Part shown: piece after piece, positions 38,396 through 48,123 of the stretch
How positions within the stretch are numbered: the first letter of the stretch is position 1
Layout of the letters: every line of letters begins with the position of its first letter
NCBI GenBank assembly: GCA_900110975.1
Contig: FOFK01000005.1
Span: forward strand, 97,901 to 161,900
Length of the DNA stretch: 64,000 nt
Source of the DNA: Lachnospiraceae bacterium RM5
GTDB lineage: Bacteria > Bacillota > Clostridia > Lachnospirales > Lachnospiraceae
Direction: 5' to 3'
The notes under the pieces: generated by a model
What the model was told of the DNA's origin: nothing
The model's database searches: none
What the model saw: the letters and a program-made list of their open reading frames with translations, nothing else
Program-made: the position numbers and the translations under genes

Positions 38396-39112
38396 ATGAG
38401 CATTGTATCAATTAAAAATCTGACCAAGACTTACCCATCATTCCAATTGGATAAAGTAAGTTTTTCCCTTGAAGCAGGAAGAATAGCAGGTTTTATCGGA
38501 CGAAATGGTGCCGGCAAAACCACCACCATTAAATCCATGTTAAATCTCGTCCATCCTGACAACGGAGAAATAGAATATTTTGGATTACCTTTTTTAGAGC
38601 ACGAAGCAGAAATAAAGAAAAGAATCGGCTATTCCACCGGAACTGTTAACTGGTATCCAAGAAAGAAAATAAAAGAAATTGTAGATGTTACCAAAAAATT
38701 TTATGACAGCTGGGATGATGATTCTTACAGAAAATATCTTAGAATGTTTAAATTAGACGAAGAAAAAACACCATTAGAATTATCAGAAGGTATGAAAGTT
38801 AAGGTAAATCTTATGCTTGCACTTTCCCATAAAGCCGAGGTTCTAATATTAGACGAACCCACAAGCGGTCTTGATCCATTTTCAAGAGACGAACTTATGG
38901 AAATTTTTATAAAATTAAAAAATGAAGGTGTTGCAATATTCTTTTCAACACACATTATAACTGACATTGAACGATGTGCAGATAACATTATTTATATTTC
39001 AAAAGGAAAAATCGTTGATGCATCATCAAAAGATACATTTAAAGAAAAATATACAAAAGATGGAGAAAATCTTGAAGATGCATTTTTAAGAATGGAAAGA
39101 GGTGAAGACTAA
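38396..39112 (+). CDS. ABC transporter ATP-binding protein
   Basis: A 238-residue ATPase: Walker A GRNGAGKTT (about 36-44), a degenerate signature LSEGMKVK in place of LSGGQ, Walker B VLILDEPTSGLDP, and a switch His in FFSTHI. It resembles YtrB/GntR-linked exporters and self-immunity ABC proteins. It overlaps the permease gene by one base (stop/start), forming a three-gene operon with the regulator. Confidence 0.92.
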   Translation: MSIVSIKNLTKTYPSFQLDKVSFSLEAGRIAGFIGRNGAGKTTTIKSMLNLVHPDNGEIEYFGLPFLEHEAEIKKRIGYSTGTVNWYPRKKIKEIVDVTKKFYDSWDDDSYRKYLRMFKLDEEKTPLELSEGMKVKVNLMLALSHKAEVLILDEPTSGLDPFSRDELMEIFIKLKNEGVAIFFSTHIITDIERCADNIIYISKGKIVDASSKDTFKEKYTKDGENLEDAFLRMERGED

Positions 39113-39765
39113 TGAGCAATATTCTTAGAAAAGAAATAAAACTCAGTGCACATATATTATCATTTTTATTTATCGGATTTGGCGTAATGTTCCTTTTACC
39201 TGGATATCCAGTACTTTGTGGAGCTTTCTTCATATGCCTGGGAATATTTCAAAGTTTCCAGAACACAAGAGAAGCCAACGATATTCTTTTTTCAATCTTA
39301 TTACCAATTTCAAAGAAAGATATCGTAAAAGGAAAATTTTTATTTGTATGTTTCATTGAAATGTGCGGTATTACAGTTATGTTTATTGCTACACTGCTCA
39401 GAATGACACTTCTTTCAGATTCTAAAGTGTATCTAAAAAATGCCCTAATGAACGCAAATTTATTTGCTCTTGGAATGGCATTTTTGATTTTTGGATGCTT
39501 TAACTTAATATTTGTAAGAGGATTTTTTAAAACTGCCTATAAATTTGGAAAACCATTTATATCTTTCATCGTAGCAAATTTCTTATTAATCGCACTCGCA
39601 GAATCAATGCATTATTTTCCACATATGAAAAGCTTAAATGCTTTTGGTTTCGAACACCTTGGACTCCAAATATGCTTACTTTTTAGCGGTATTTTATTAT
39701 ATTTATTATTAACTTTCATTGCAATGAAACAATCCTTTGTTGACTTTGAAAAAATTGATTTATAA
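39112..39765 (+). CDS. ABC-2 type membrane permease
   Basis: A 217-residue polytopic protein with about six hydrophobic segments. It contains PISKKDIVKGKFLFVCFIEM, a cytoplasmic segment typical of ABC-2 permeases in bacteriocin-immunity or antibiotic-response exporters. Partner of the preceding ATPase. Substrate unknown. Confidence 0.85.
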   Translation: MSNILRKEIKLSAHILSFLFIGFGVMFLLPGYPVLCGAFFICLGIFQSFQNTREANDILFSILLPISKKDIVKGKFLFVCFIEMCGITVMFIATLLRMTLLSDSKVYLKNALMNANLFALGMAFLIFGCFNLIFVRGFFKTAYKFGKPFISFIVANFLLIALAESMHYFPHMKSLNAFGFEHLGLQICLLFSGILLYLLLTFIAMKQSFVDFEKIDL

Positions 39766-39825
39766 AATAATATTATCATTTTAATCAAACAGATTTTCTA
39801 AAAGGATCATCTGAAAGGAGCAAAA

Positions 39826-40260
39826 ATGCTTAGTGAAAATTTAATCATGCTTAGAAATATTCACGGCTTTTCTCAAGAAGAAGTTGCTGAAAAAATCGAA
39901 ATTTCAAGACAGGCTTATGCAAAATGGGAAAATGGAAAAACAATTCCTGATATTGAAAAATGCAGTAAATTAGCAGAATTATACGGTGTCACCATAGACA
40001 GTCTCATCAAGACGGAACAATTAGAAGATGGCAGAGTTATTTTGCCACCACCAAAAGGAAAAAATATCTGGGGCTCAGTTGTAATCAATGAACGTGGACA
40101 AGTAGTTATTCCAAAAGCTGCCAGAGAGCATTTTAATCTTACACCGGGCCAGAGACTTATTCTTTTAAGCGAAGACGGCGAAGGCTTCGCCCTTGTACCA
40201 GCAGATATGTTTGAAAAGAAAATGGAAGAATTGACAAAATTTGCTTCGACGAAGATATAG
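39826..40260 (+). CDS. XRE-AbrB fusion transcriptional regulator
   Basis: A 144-residue protein with an N-terminal HTH_3 domain (about 5-60: HGFSQEEVAEKIEISRQAYAKWENG) and a C-terminal SpoVT/AbrB swapped-hairpin domain (VVINERGQVVIPKAAREHFNL). Two DNA-binding folds in one chain. It sits 60 bp after the ABC permease with its own AAAGGAG site and probably controls this operon. Confidence 0.9.
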   Translation: MLSENLIMLRNIHGFSQEEVAEKIEISRQAYAKWENGKTIPDIEKCSKLAELYGVTIDSLIKTEQLEDGRVILPPPKGKNIWGSVVINERGQVVIPKAAREHFNLTPGQRLILLSEDGEGFALVPADMFEKKMEELTKFASTKI

Positions 40261-40297
40261 GGGATATATTTTAAAATCGTGACAAATTGTCACAAGT

Positions 40298-41329
40298 TTA
40301 AACTTTTATCTCCATGATTTTTAACATCTGACTCATCATATCATTCACCACATCATCTATAGTTGCATCAAGAGCAGGTCGAAGAGCAATTACAATTCTT
40401 GAACCAATCATTTCTCGTTCATATTCTGGTATTGCTCTCAACTTTTTCTGTAACACTTCAGACTGTTCCCATTTATCATCATTAAAATAAAACCAAAAAG
40501 GCGTTTCCATAGATGTTTTACTCATCCACGCATTTCTATTATATATCAATGCGACTGTATATTCATAAATTCTAAGATATCTGGTATATCCCGAACGATT
40601 TGGACTAGCTTTAAGTCCTTTTGCCGATGCTTTAATTTCCTTATTTGCCACAAGAACATCAAACAACCTATCAACAACCTGATAATATCTTTCTTCTCGT
40701 CTTGCTATTTCCGGTCCCATATCTTCCTGCGAAAACGGAATAAACGCAGTTTTATCCATCATCTCACAAAATCCCGAAAGTTGTGCTATGTCCGGTAAAG
40801 CTTCAATAGCTACTGATGCTGCAGTTCGACGTAATGTTTCAATTATTTCAGCCCATGACAACACCGTCATAACAATACCATTTACATTTACTCTATAGCT
40901 ATCCTCATCCGATAATTCCTTATTATCTTCCCTACAAAGTTCTATAACCTTACTCCACAACGATACTCGCCTCTCTTCAGGACAAACAAAAACCAATGCC
41001 TTTCCATTTTCCTTAACCAGACGTTCAATATACGCATTAGGCTGATTTGGCGTTAAACCTGCATAAAACTTCATCTCACATAAAACCACTTCCCTACCAT
41101 CCTCATCTAAACCCGACATATCAGGTCTTTCATTATTTTCCCCAGTAGACTGACAAGAATATGTAATTTCCGTTCCAATATCTAATTTTATAGCATCACA
41201 AATCATCTTATTAAATGCTTCATTAAGTTTTTTATTAGAAGATATAATATATTGCAAAGATAATGTTGCAACATCTTCCTGCGATCCTCTAATTCTTGAA
41301 TATAAATGTGCTAATAATGATTCTGCCAT
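40298..41329 (-). CDS. PD-(D/E)XK nuclease-like protein at the end of the restriction island
   Basis: A 343-residue protein. A nuclease-like core is visible near residues 60-90: RPDMSGLDEDG, then VLCEMKFYAGLTPNQPNAYI with E-x-K and a downstream Gln/Tyr. The rest is helical with a WFYFNDDKWE segment. Similar proteins (PD-(D/E)XK nuclease family in type I loci) occur in defence islands; cleavage target is unknown. It is separated from hsdR by the CRISPR remnant, so co-transcription is uncertain. Confidence 0.75.
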   Translation of the reverse strand: MAESLLAHLYSRIRGSQEDVATLSLQYIISSNKKLNEAFNKMICDAIKLDIGTEITYSCQSTGENNERPDMSGLDEDGREVVLCEMKFYAGLTPNQPNAYIERLVKENGKALVFVCPEERRVSLWSKVIELCREDNKELSDEDSYRVNVNGIVMTVLSWAEIIETLRRTAASVAIEALPDIAQLSGFCEMMDKTAFIPFSQEDMGPEIARREERYYQVVDRLFDVLVANKEIKASAKGLKASPNRSGYTRYLRIYEYTVALIYNRNAWMSKTSMETPFWFYFNDDKWEQSEVLQKKLRAIPEYEREMIGSRIVIALRPALDATIDDVVNDMMSQMLKIMEIKV

Positions 41330-41360
41330 ATTTAATTTACATCCTTTCTAAAATTTTCAC

Positions 41361-41459
41361 TATAATAGCCAATCTCTCCGTACAAAAAGAGACAATCACT
41401 TTACAAAATACACCTACACCAAGACCATTTCAATCCACTCTCCCCATGCAGGGAGAGAC
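41361..41459 (-). CRISPR. minimal type I-C-like CRISPR remnant (two repeats, one spacer)
   Basis: 41427-41459 read on the minus strand begins GTCTCTCCCTGCATGGGGAG and ends GTGGATTGAAAT: 33 bp with the palindromic stem and GATTGAAAT end of type I-C repeats. Exactly 66 bp further, 41361-41393 matches it at 20 of 33 positions, best at the 5' end of the repeat (GTCTCT, then TGTAC and GGAGAG). This is the usual decay of a terminal repeat. The 41394-41426 spacer is 33 bases. The leader would lie at 41460-41532. No cas genes are in this window. Confidence 0.75.
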
Positions 41460-41532
41460 GTTTAGTTTAAAAAGAAGCGGTTTTCTACCGAAGGTAGCTT
41501 TAGTAATCCATATAAATGGTTTTACTCTAACC

Positions 41533-44500
41533 TTACGCTACCGCATTAGCGTTAATCTTCTCTATAACCTTCCTTATTCCTGCCCAAACAGAAATATCTG
41601 TAAAGATATCAACAACACTTCCCTGATCCGTAAACGGCGATTCCTGAAGTACAGAAAGGTCTTTCATCATTCCATTGTGAACAATGTACTCCACTATCTG
41701 ATTTACAAAATAAATCTGTCTACTATCGAAGTTTGCATCATTTAAAAACTCTGAAAAAGCTTCTTTTGCTGCATTCATATCCATACCAACAATACTACGA
41801 ACAAGCTCACCTAATGGTTTTTCACCATATTCTTTCTCATAATCATCTTTAGATCCAACCTCTGACCAAAGTATCTCTTCTAATGACTCTATATCAAAAT
41901 GCGATAAAGGCTGATTTTTCTTTAACTTTGCAATAACAATATTATCCTGATGCTGACGGATATAATGCTCAGCCTTTGCTTTATAGTTTGCTAAATCAAC
42001 ACTTTCTAACTCAGATTCATTCCATTCTGTATCAAGTATATCATCAGCAAAATCCGTATCATAATGTATAGTTCCTCTTGGCACATATTTCATTAAATTT
42101 CTAAGATTTTCCCTGATGTACTCAAATTCATCTATTCCTGCACGTTCTACATAATCAGTATTAAGTATCTTATCAATAAGTTCCTTTTGTGCCTGAATTT
42201 GTGGGATATTTGCGATTGATGCAACACCACGCACCTTTTTAATAAGATCTGATCTTAACCGACCATATTTACGTCCTGCAAGTTGTGCTAATTCCATACC
42301 ATATATCAATGCATCAAATCGAACAGCTGTAGCATCATCACTATCAGGTAAAATAAGCGGCGCAAGTTCCTCTCGAACTAATAATGTATCTTCATACGAC
42401 AACGACTGATAATTTGATTCCGATGAATATAAATCTACATACTTAATATGCTGACGTACAGCAAAATTCTCACGATTAAGTTCTCTTACCTTTTCAGTCA
42501 TCATATCAACCAGACGATTACGATATTCAATTAATTTATCTACCTGATAATTTATATCCTGTAACTTATATGCAATTTGAAATTCCAAATTAAATACCGC
42601 ACCTTGCAATGCAATCATGTTTACAGTCGGGCGCCCTTCTCCCATTCGGAAAAACTCAAAATTACCACAAAAATCAAAGATATAGAACTTAGTCTTATCT
42701 TCTCCATCAATTAAACCGGGACAAAGTCTTGTTCCACGACCAATCATCTGCCAAAACTTTGCTTTACTCATAACTTTTTTAAAGAAAACAAGATTTAAAA
42801 CTTCCGGAATATCGATACCGGTATCCAACATATCAACTGAAATTGCTATTTGTGGCATTTTCTTCGCATCAGAAAATTCATCAATTGCACTTTGGGCATA
42901 TGTCATATAATTATCAATAACCTTTGCAAATGCCTGACCATTTGAACCTTTTGCAAGATTTGGATATTCTTTATTAAATACTTCTAATATTTTTTCTGCA
43001 TGATAATGATTCTTAGCAAAAATAATTGTCTTTCCAATTTTTTCTCCATAATCAATCTTTAAACTATCACGCATTACAATATGTAAAACCTGGCGAATAG
43101 TATCCTCATTAAAAATCCATGTATTTAAAGCAGTTGAATTTATTTTCTCCGGAATTTCGCCATTCTCATTTTCAAAAGTATTTTCATATTCTTCTTTTTC
43201 TTCTTCTGAAAGTTCTGCATAAGTAATTCCCTGCTCAATAAACTTAAGTTTTGTTTCAACAGACATATAATCAACAAGATATCCATCTTTCACCGCTTGA
43301 GCCAATTCGTACCCATATGTAGGTACCCCGTTATCCAATTCAAAAATTGAATATGTATTTTTATCAATCTCATCTTTTGGCGTAGCGGTAAGTCCTATAA
43401 GTGGTGCATCAAAATAGCTAAAGATGTCCCTATACTTGTTATATATTGATCTGTGGGCTTCATCGCAAATCACAAGATCAAAATGACCACTAGTAAATAA
43501 CTTTCCATTTTCATCCTTAATTGCATCAATACATCCAATCATAGTCTGATATGTAGAGAATACACAATGTGAGTTATAATTTTCTTTATCTTCGCATAAA
43601 TTTGTACATGATAAATCAGGAAGAAGATTCACAAAACTTCTCTTTGCCTGAGTAACCAACGAATTACGATCTGCAAGAAAAAGAATATTTTTTACCCAGC
43701 CAGCATCAAGAAGAACCTTACAAAGTGCAATAACCGTTCTTGTTTTACCGGAACCTGTAGCCATAACAAGAAGCGCTTTACGTCTGTTTTTCTTATCAAA
43801 ACTTTCGCAAACCGCTTTAACAGCAGCTTCCTGATAATATCTTCCTGCAATTTTTTTATCAATATTTATATAATTTAAGCTAGTCTTCATAGACTGCAGA
43901 TTAAATAACTTCTCTAAATCACGTTTTGAATAAATCTCTGCAACCTTACGCTCTGGATATTGATTATCAATAATTCTTGTTTCAAATCCATTTGTCAAAA
44001 ACACAACCGGTCTTCTACCATATTCACTCTCAATAATATCAGCATAAAGTTTTGCCTGCTGACGTCCCTTTGCTACATCCACACAAGTTCTCTTTGCTTC
44101 TACTACGGCAAGTGGCTTATGTGCATCATCATAAAGAACATAATCTGCGAATCCAACTTCAGACTTATTAGGCATACCTGAAAGTTCAACTTCATTAATC
44201 CAATCTTTACCTTCCGTCCAACCCGCATCTATAAGCATTGAATCAATATATATTTTTCTAGTCTTATACTCAGAAAGATCAAGTGGTTTTGGCACATACG
44301 TCTGCTGTTTTTGAGCACGACGAGAAGATAATTCTTCTTTTAAGAATTCATTTTCTTTAAGAAGTTTCTGTAAATCCAATTCCTTCTTCGAAGAATTTTC
44401 TATTTCCTTTTCTAATTTTTCTTTTGTTTCTTCCAGTTGTTCGCGAGATTCCTTATTTTTTCTGATTCTATCATCTATAATATTAGGATTAAAACTTCTC

Positions 44501-44895
44501 TCTTCATACAAATCAGAGTAGCAATAAGCAATATAATCCAAGTAAATAAAAAGATTTTCCAAGCAAAGCATTGCTTCATCTCTTCCAAGCTTCTTACCAC
44601 TATGAGCTACATTATTACCACATTTACGAATAAAATCCATTCTCTTCCACAAATCCGGACCAATAATCTGACGATATTCTTCTGCATTCATAAGACTTTG
44701 AAGATTATCCTGATATGGCATCTCTAGTTCTTTATCAACGGAATACATCCATTTCAAAGCAAATTCCATAGCCCGACGACAATTAATAATACTAGCCTCA
44801 GGATCCATCAAAACAATTCGCTCTGCGGAAATCGCAACATCAGAAAAATTATTAAATTTTGGTTCTTTCTTTAAATAATCAAAATTTGTAATCAT
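41533..44895 (-). CDS. hsdR: type I restriction enzyme R subunit
   Basis: A 1120-residue HsdR. Order: DUF4145 domain (about 15-130); coiled coil (about 140-190); HSDR_N nuclease with D251 and E266-A-K268 in GFADYVLYDD and VVEAKR; SF2 helicase with MATGSGKTRT (about 378-387), CDEAH and a helicase C domain; then an EcoEI-type C-terminal domain. It translocates DNA and cuts unmodified targets with HsdM/HsdS. MITNFDY is chosen as start because AAGGGTGG lies 6 bases upstream. It lies 20 bp downstream of the SWIM gene. Confidence 0.93.
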   Translation of the reverse strand: MITNFDYLKKEPKFNNFSDVAISAERIVLMDPEASIINCRRAMEFALKWMYSVDKELEMPYQDNLQSLMNAEEYRQIIGPDLWKRMDFIRKCGNNVAHSGKKLGRDEAMLCLENLFIYLDYIAYCYSDLYEERSFNPNIIDDRIRKNKESREQLEETKEKLEKEIENSSKKELDLQKLLKENEFLKEELSSRRAQKQQTYVPKPLDLSEYKTRKIYIDSMLIDAGWTEGKDWINEVELSGMPNKSEVGFADYVLYDDAHKPLAVVEAKRTCVDVAKGRQQAKLYADIIESEYGRRPVVFLTNGFETRIIDNQYPERKVAEIYSKRDLEKLFNLQSMKTSLNYINIDKKIAGRYYQEAAVKAVCESFDKKNRRKALLVMATGSGKTRTVIALCKVLLDAGWVKNILFLADRNSLVTQAKRSFVNLLPDLSCTNLCEDKENYNSHCVFSTYQTMIGCIDAIKDENGKLFTSGHFDLVICDEAHRSIYNKYRDIFSYFDAPLIGLTATPKDEIDKNTYSIFELDNGVPTYGYELAQAVKDGYLVDYMSVETKLKFIEQGITYAELSEEEKEEYENTFENENGEIPEKINSTALNTWIFNEDTIRQVLHIVMRDSLKIDYGEKIGKTIIFAKNHYHAEKILEVFNKEYPNLAKGSNGQAFAKVIDNYMTYAQSAIDEFSDAKKMPQIAISVDMLDTGIDIPEVLNLVFFKKVMSKAKFWQMIGRGTRLCPGLIDGEDKTKFYIFDFCGNFEFFRMGEGRPTVNMIALQGAVFNLEFQIAYKLQDINYQVDKLIEYRNRLVDMMTEKVRELNRENFAVRQHIKYVDLYSSESNYQSLSYEDTLLVREELAPLILPDSDDATAVRFDALIYGMELAQLAGRKYGRLRSDLIKKVRGVASIANIPQIQAQKELIDKILNTDYVERAGIDEFEYIRENLRNLMKYVPRGTIHYDTDFADDILDTEWNESELESVDLANYKAKAEHYIRQHQDNIVIAKLKKNQPLSHFDIESLEEILWSEVGSKDDYEKEYGEKPLGELVRSIVGMDMNAAKEAFSEFLNDANFDSRQIYFVNQIVEYIVHNGMMKDLSVLQESPFTDQGSVVDIFTDISVWAGIRKVIEKINANAVA

Positions 44896-44914
44896 ATAAC
44901 CACCCTTCGCATTG

Positions 44915-45364
44915 TTATATATCTCGCTTACGATATGATTCCAATTCAAGCCAGCATTCTGCCAACTCATCAACCAATTCTTCTTTTGACATCTTTCTAG
45001 CAATTACTTTCAACTTTTCTTTATCTCTTTGCCAACGATAATCTTTATCTACTGAATATCGTTTTTCATCATCTATAAAATCTTTTATATATTCCGGTTT
45101 AACCATAAAATATACAGCAACCATATGTTTACATATTACATCATTTTCTGTTGCAAATGGACATGTACATGTAGATTTTTTAGGATGTTTCATATCTATA
45201 AAAACATTATACTTCTTTTTTCCACTTCCGGAAACATCTGCCTCATAACAATCTGGTTCTATTTCTTTTATATTCAAAATTTTATTTTGTTTATAATATT
45301 CAATCGCTCTCCAAATAATCTTTTTTGGAGCTTTTTCTACTAATCCCATACGTTCTCCATTCAT
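44915..45364 (-). CDS. SWIM zinc-finger protein in the type I RM operon
   Basis: A 149-residue protein with a SWIM motif: CTCPFATENDVICKH (C-x-C-x(n)-C-x-H), at about residues 70-90, preceded by a beta-rich segment. SWIM domains bind DNA or proteins. Its ATG overlaps the stop of hsdS (ATGA), so the two are translationally coupled. It is inserted between hsdS and hsdR; role in restriction is unknown. Confidence 0.85.
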   Translation of the reverse strand: MNGERMGLVEKAPKKIIWRAIEYYKQNKILNIKEIEPDCYEADVSGSGKKKYNVFIDMKHPKKSTCTCPFATENDVICKHMVAVYFMVKPEYIKDFIDDEKRYSVDKDYRWQRDKEKLKVIARKMSKEELVDELAECWLELESYRKRDI

Positions 45365-46395
45365 GCTACCTTTAATACTTCAAATTTTGATTTGTCGACT
45401 TGTTCTAAAAACTTAATAAATTCTCTCTGCATTTCTATAGGTGGTAAAACCTGATTGTATGCTTTCATAATCGCAGTATTTAAGTTTGGCTGAGTCCCTG
45501 CTGGTGCTATTGCTCTAAAATACTCTGTCATTTGATTTAACGATTGCAATAAAAAGACTTTATCAAGTTTTTCATCAATGTCTTCTATTGCAAGCCATCC
45601 ATCATGAATACAACCGTCAAAGGTTATAATTCTTGCAAATCCCAATGAAACTCCACAATTTGCAAATATCAAGCTACCAGCTTTTACAAGTCTGCTTTTC
45701 TTTACACCTTCTTGAATAATGTGTTCTTTTGTTGAATTCAGATATATATTATCCCCATCAGTTGCATCACCAATCTTAATCCATGGAATAGTGCCTCCCA
45801 AAAACTGTTCAATAGGTCTCGGCGACCCTCCTCTAACAATAGTACAAAGTTTTCCAAGAGGCTCACTATTCCAACCTTTATCATTAATATTTATATCTCC
45901 AAACATCTCGACAAATCGGGCTTTGATGAGATTATCTAGTTCATGTATTTCGTTTTTTCTATATTTAATTATCAATTCAACTCGTTTTAGCTTTTCAACT
46001 ATTACTTGCTGTTCTTCAGGTGAACAAATAGTAATATCAACTTTATTCAATCCTTGCCTTGTAATCTGAGGTTGTGCAGAGCCACTAATAACTCCATTAA
46101 AATCAAAGTGTTTTAAACAATAATACAGATATTCAATATTGATGTCTTCCCTCACATCATCTAGACACATTGCATTGCCTGTAACATAGGCCTGTGGCAC
46201 AGTTATGTTTATTGAACCACATGTTGCCCCTCTACAAGTAATCGCAACTACTGGATTCTCATGATTATATTCACCATAATATCCAATAACTCCGTTTGCA
46301 CCATAAACCGAATATCCCTCATCTAGTAAATCTCCCGTAGGAATTGTCTTCCACTGCTTAGGATTACATATTTCAACAAGTTTTATTCTTTCCAT
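45361..46395 (-). CDS. hsdS: type I restriction specificity subunit (copy proximal to hsdR)
   Basis: A 344-residue HsdS with two target-recognition domains and two conserved helices. The central helix is LDNLIKARFVEMFGD (near residues 153-167) and the C-terminal one contains EQVDKSKFEVLK. DNA-binding TRD1 covers about 1-140 and TRD2 about 170-320. It shares three direct repeats with the other hsdS at 48543-49640 but has different TRDs, giving a different predicted target. Located downstream of the recombinase and DUF1643. Confidence 0.9.
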   Translation of the reverse strand: MERIKLVEICNPKQWKTIPTGDLLDEGYSVYGANGVIGYYGEYNHENPVVAITCRGATCGSINITVPQAYVTGNAMCLDDVREDINIEYLYYCLKHFDFNGVISGSAQPQITRQGLNKVDITICSPEEQQVIVEKLKRVELIIKYRKNEIHELDNLIKARFVEMFGDININDKGWNSEPLGKLCTIVRGGSPRPIEQFLGGTIPWIKIGDATDGDNIYLNSTKEHIIQEGVKKSRLVKAGSLIFANCGVSLGFARIITFDGCIHDGWLAIEDIDEKLDKVFLLQSLNQMTEYFRAIAPAGTQPNLNTAIMKAYNQVLPPIEMQREFIKFLEQVDKSKFEVLKVA

Positions 46396-46397
46396 CC

Positions 46398-46426
46398 ATC
46401 ATCCCTACAAATCTCAATTTATAAGA
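46398..46426. repeat. 29-bp direct repeat upstream of both hsdS genes
   Basis: ATCATCCCTACAAATCTCAA through ATAAGA is identical at 46398-46426 and 49643-49671, directly before the two hsdS start codons. Its inner 17 bases recur at 49731-49747. These are candidates for homologous or site-specific recombination. Confidence 0.85.
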
Positions 46427-46514
46427 ACATCTATGCAATAAATATATATACCATCTTTCATTCCATTTACTTACACTTAACATAAATGCATATAATCCAA
46501 CCTTTAATTTAAAA

Positions 46515-46530
46515 TGGTCGAATTCGACCA
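46515..46530. other. perfect 16-bp palindrome
   Basis: TGGTCGAATTCGACCA, flanked by AAA and TTT, 19 bp after the DUF1643 stop on the minus strand. No T-run, so an operator or recombinase/regulator site is as likely as a terminator. Confidence 0.5.
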
Positions 46531-46548
46531 CTTTAGAATTAATATTAA

Positions 46549-47091
46549 TCAAAGATAATTCTTACAATTATTATCAAAGATGACTTTTTCACTCCTTTGC
46601 AATGGATGTCTAGGATTTCCTTCTTTGCCCAATGTTCCAAAATAATAAACACGAACATTTAAATCCGTCAACATATTAAGCACATCCCTCTTTGCTAATT
46701 TTAATGTTTCAATGCCATTAATATTTCCCCAAGCTCCCCATACTTCGCTAATAGAATGCTCAACAAGAAACTTTCTTATTATCTCTTTATTATCCTCACT
46801 AACTTTTTCGTTATATTTTTCTAAATTCTTTGCATTAGTTGCTCTTTCAGGATAAAGATTAAAGACAATCCATCCATCATAATTAAGCATCGAACTTACT
46901 TTTATTATTCTATTAATAGTCATATCACTATAATCTTCTTTTGCTGCAGAAGGATTCATACAAATAACTACCAATGGATTCTTACCTTTTTTCCCTAATG
47001 CATACCTATATTTACTGTAATCATTTGGAATAATGTAGTCTGGCTTATTCCCTTCTGGATAAGCTAAGACATGTTTTGTCACTTTGTTCAT
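46549..47091 (-). CDS. DUF1643 family protein
   Basis: A 180-residue DUF1643 protein: LVVICMNPSAAKEDYSDMTINRI and WIVFNLYPERATN are the family motifs. Found in mobile and defence contexts; biochemical activity unknown. It lies 14 bp downstream of the recombinase and before hsdS, inside the type I operon. Confidence 0.9.
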   Translation of the reverse strand: MNKVTKHVLAYPEGNKPDYIIPNDYSKYRYALGKKGKNPLVVICMNPSAAKEDYSDMTINRIIKVSSMLNYDGWIVFNLYPERATNAKNLEKYNEKVSEDNKEIIRKFLVEHSISEVWGAWGNINGIETLKLAKRDVLNMLTDLNVRVYYFGTLGKEGNPRHPLQRSEKVIFDNNCKNYL

Positions 47092-47105
47092 ATATTCTCC
47101 CTATT

Positions 47106-48074
47106 CTATGATATAAACTTTTTATGCGATGCCTTCACGTTGCTTTGATTTACCATCGCATACTGCATCGTCGTATCTATTTGAGAATGTCCAAGAATCT
47201 TCTGCACCTGTTCTATTGGCATCCCTTTATCAATCGCCCTTGTTGCCATTGTTCTTCTAAATTTATGAGGATGAATTTTCGTCAAATTAAGACTTCTTCC
47301 CAACTGACGAATCCGTATTTCAACACCACTTATTTTTAATCTATCACTCGGCGAATCGAGCGTAACAAATAAGGCTGGATTGTTATCTTTTCTACTTTGA
47401 ATATAAGATAGTAAATGTAATTTTGCCTTTGCATCAAAATATACTCTGCGTTCTTTTCCACCTTTCCCAAAAACAATACATTCTCTTGCTTCAAAATCAA
47501 CATCTGATATATTAAGATTTACAAGTTCACCTACGCGAATTCCTGTAGAATAAAGCAAATCAATCATAGCCAAATCTCGTTTACAACTACAATGATCTCT
47601 AAGTTTTTCTATATCTTCATCAGAAATCACTTCCTTGATTTGCTGATTTGTTTTAATTTTATGAATACGTCGCATTGGACTTTTTAAAATATAATTTTCT
47701 TCTTCAAGCCAAGAAAAGAAACTTGAAATATTACGACGGACATTATCTACCGTCACCTTACTACAATTATTCCTTTTTTGATAATCCGTAAGATATATAC
47801 GCATATCTTCTGTTGATATTTTTCGAACAGCAATTTTCACAGTTTTAAGCATTGCTTCAATCGTTGCTTTATAATAAGATAATGTTCTTTTTGAACAACC
47901 TTCAATATTCTTTGCCGCAATAAACATTGTAAGATATTCTTCATTTGAAATATGTTTCTTCTCAGCCACCTTATCATTAAGATTTTTCAACATAACTTCT
48001 TGAAGTTTTTTCATTTGAGCTACTGACAAATACTCTGCCATTTCATTCAAAATTAATACAACTTTTTCCTCCAT
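47106..48074 (-). CDS. tyrosine recombinase within the type I RM locus
   Basis: A 322-residue XerC/D-like integrase. A SAM-like N-terminal domain is followed by catalytic residues: Arg in STGIRVGELVNL, Lys in VFGKGGKERRV, HKFRRT (H-x-x-R), LGHSQIDTT and the nucleophile Tyr in MQYA. Such recombinases shuffle hsdS specificity domains in phase-variable type I systems. Start MEEKVV chosen for AAAGGAG 9 bases upstream. It sits between the two hsdS copies. Confidence 0.92.
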   Translation of the reverse strand: MEEKVVLILNEMAEYLSVAQMKKLQEVMLKNLNDKVAEKKHISNEEYLTMFIAAKNIEGCSKRTLSYYKATIEAMLKTVKIAVRKISTEDMRIYLTDYQKRNNCSKVTVDNVRRNISSFFSWLEEENYILKSPMRRIHKIKTNQQIKEVISDEDIEKLRDHCSCKRDLAMIDLLYSTGIRVGELVNLNISDVDFEARECIVFGKGGKERRVYFDAKAKLHLLSYIQSRKDNNPALFVTLDSPSDRLKISGVEIRIRQLGRSLNLTKIHPHKFRRTMATRAIDKGMPIEQVQKILGHSQIDTTMQYAMVNQSNVKASHKKFIS

Positions 48075-48123
48075 ACTGATATCTCCTTTCATCGATACCA
48101 GCATCCCTGCAACCAAATATTAA

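Noticed and set aside
41296..41745. 149-codon plus-strand open frame over the hsdR-nuclease gap
   Set aside because: It runs antisense through the hsdR end and the CRISPR remnant, with no ribosome site or recognisable protein.
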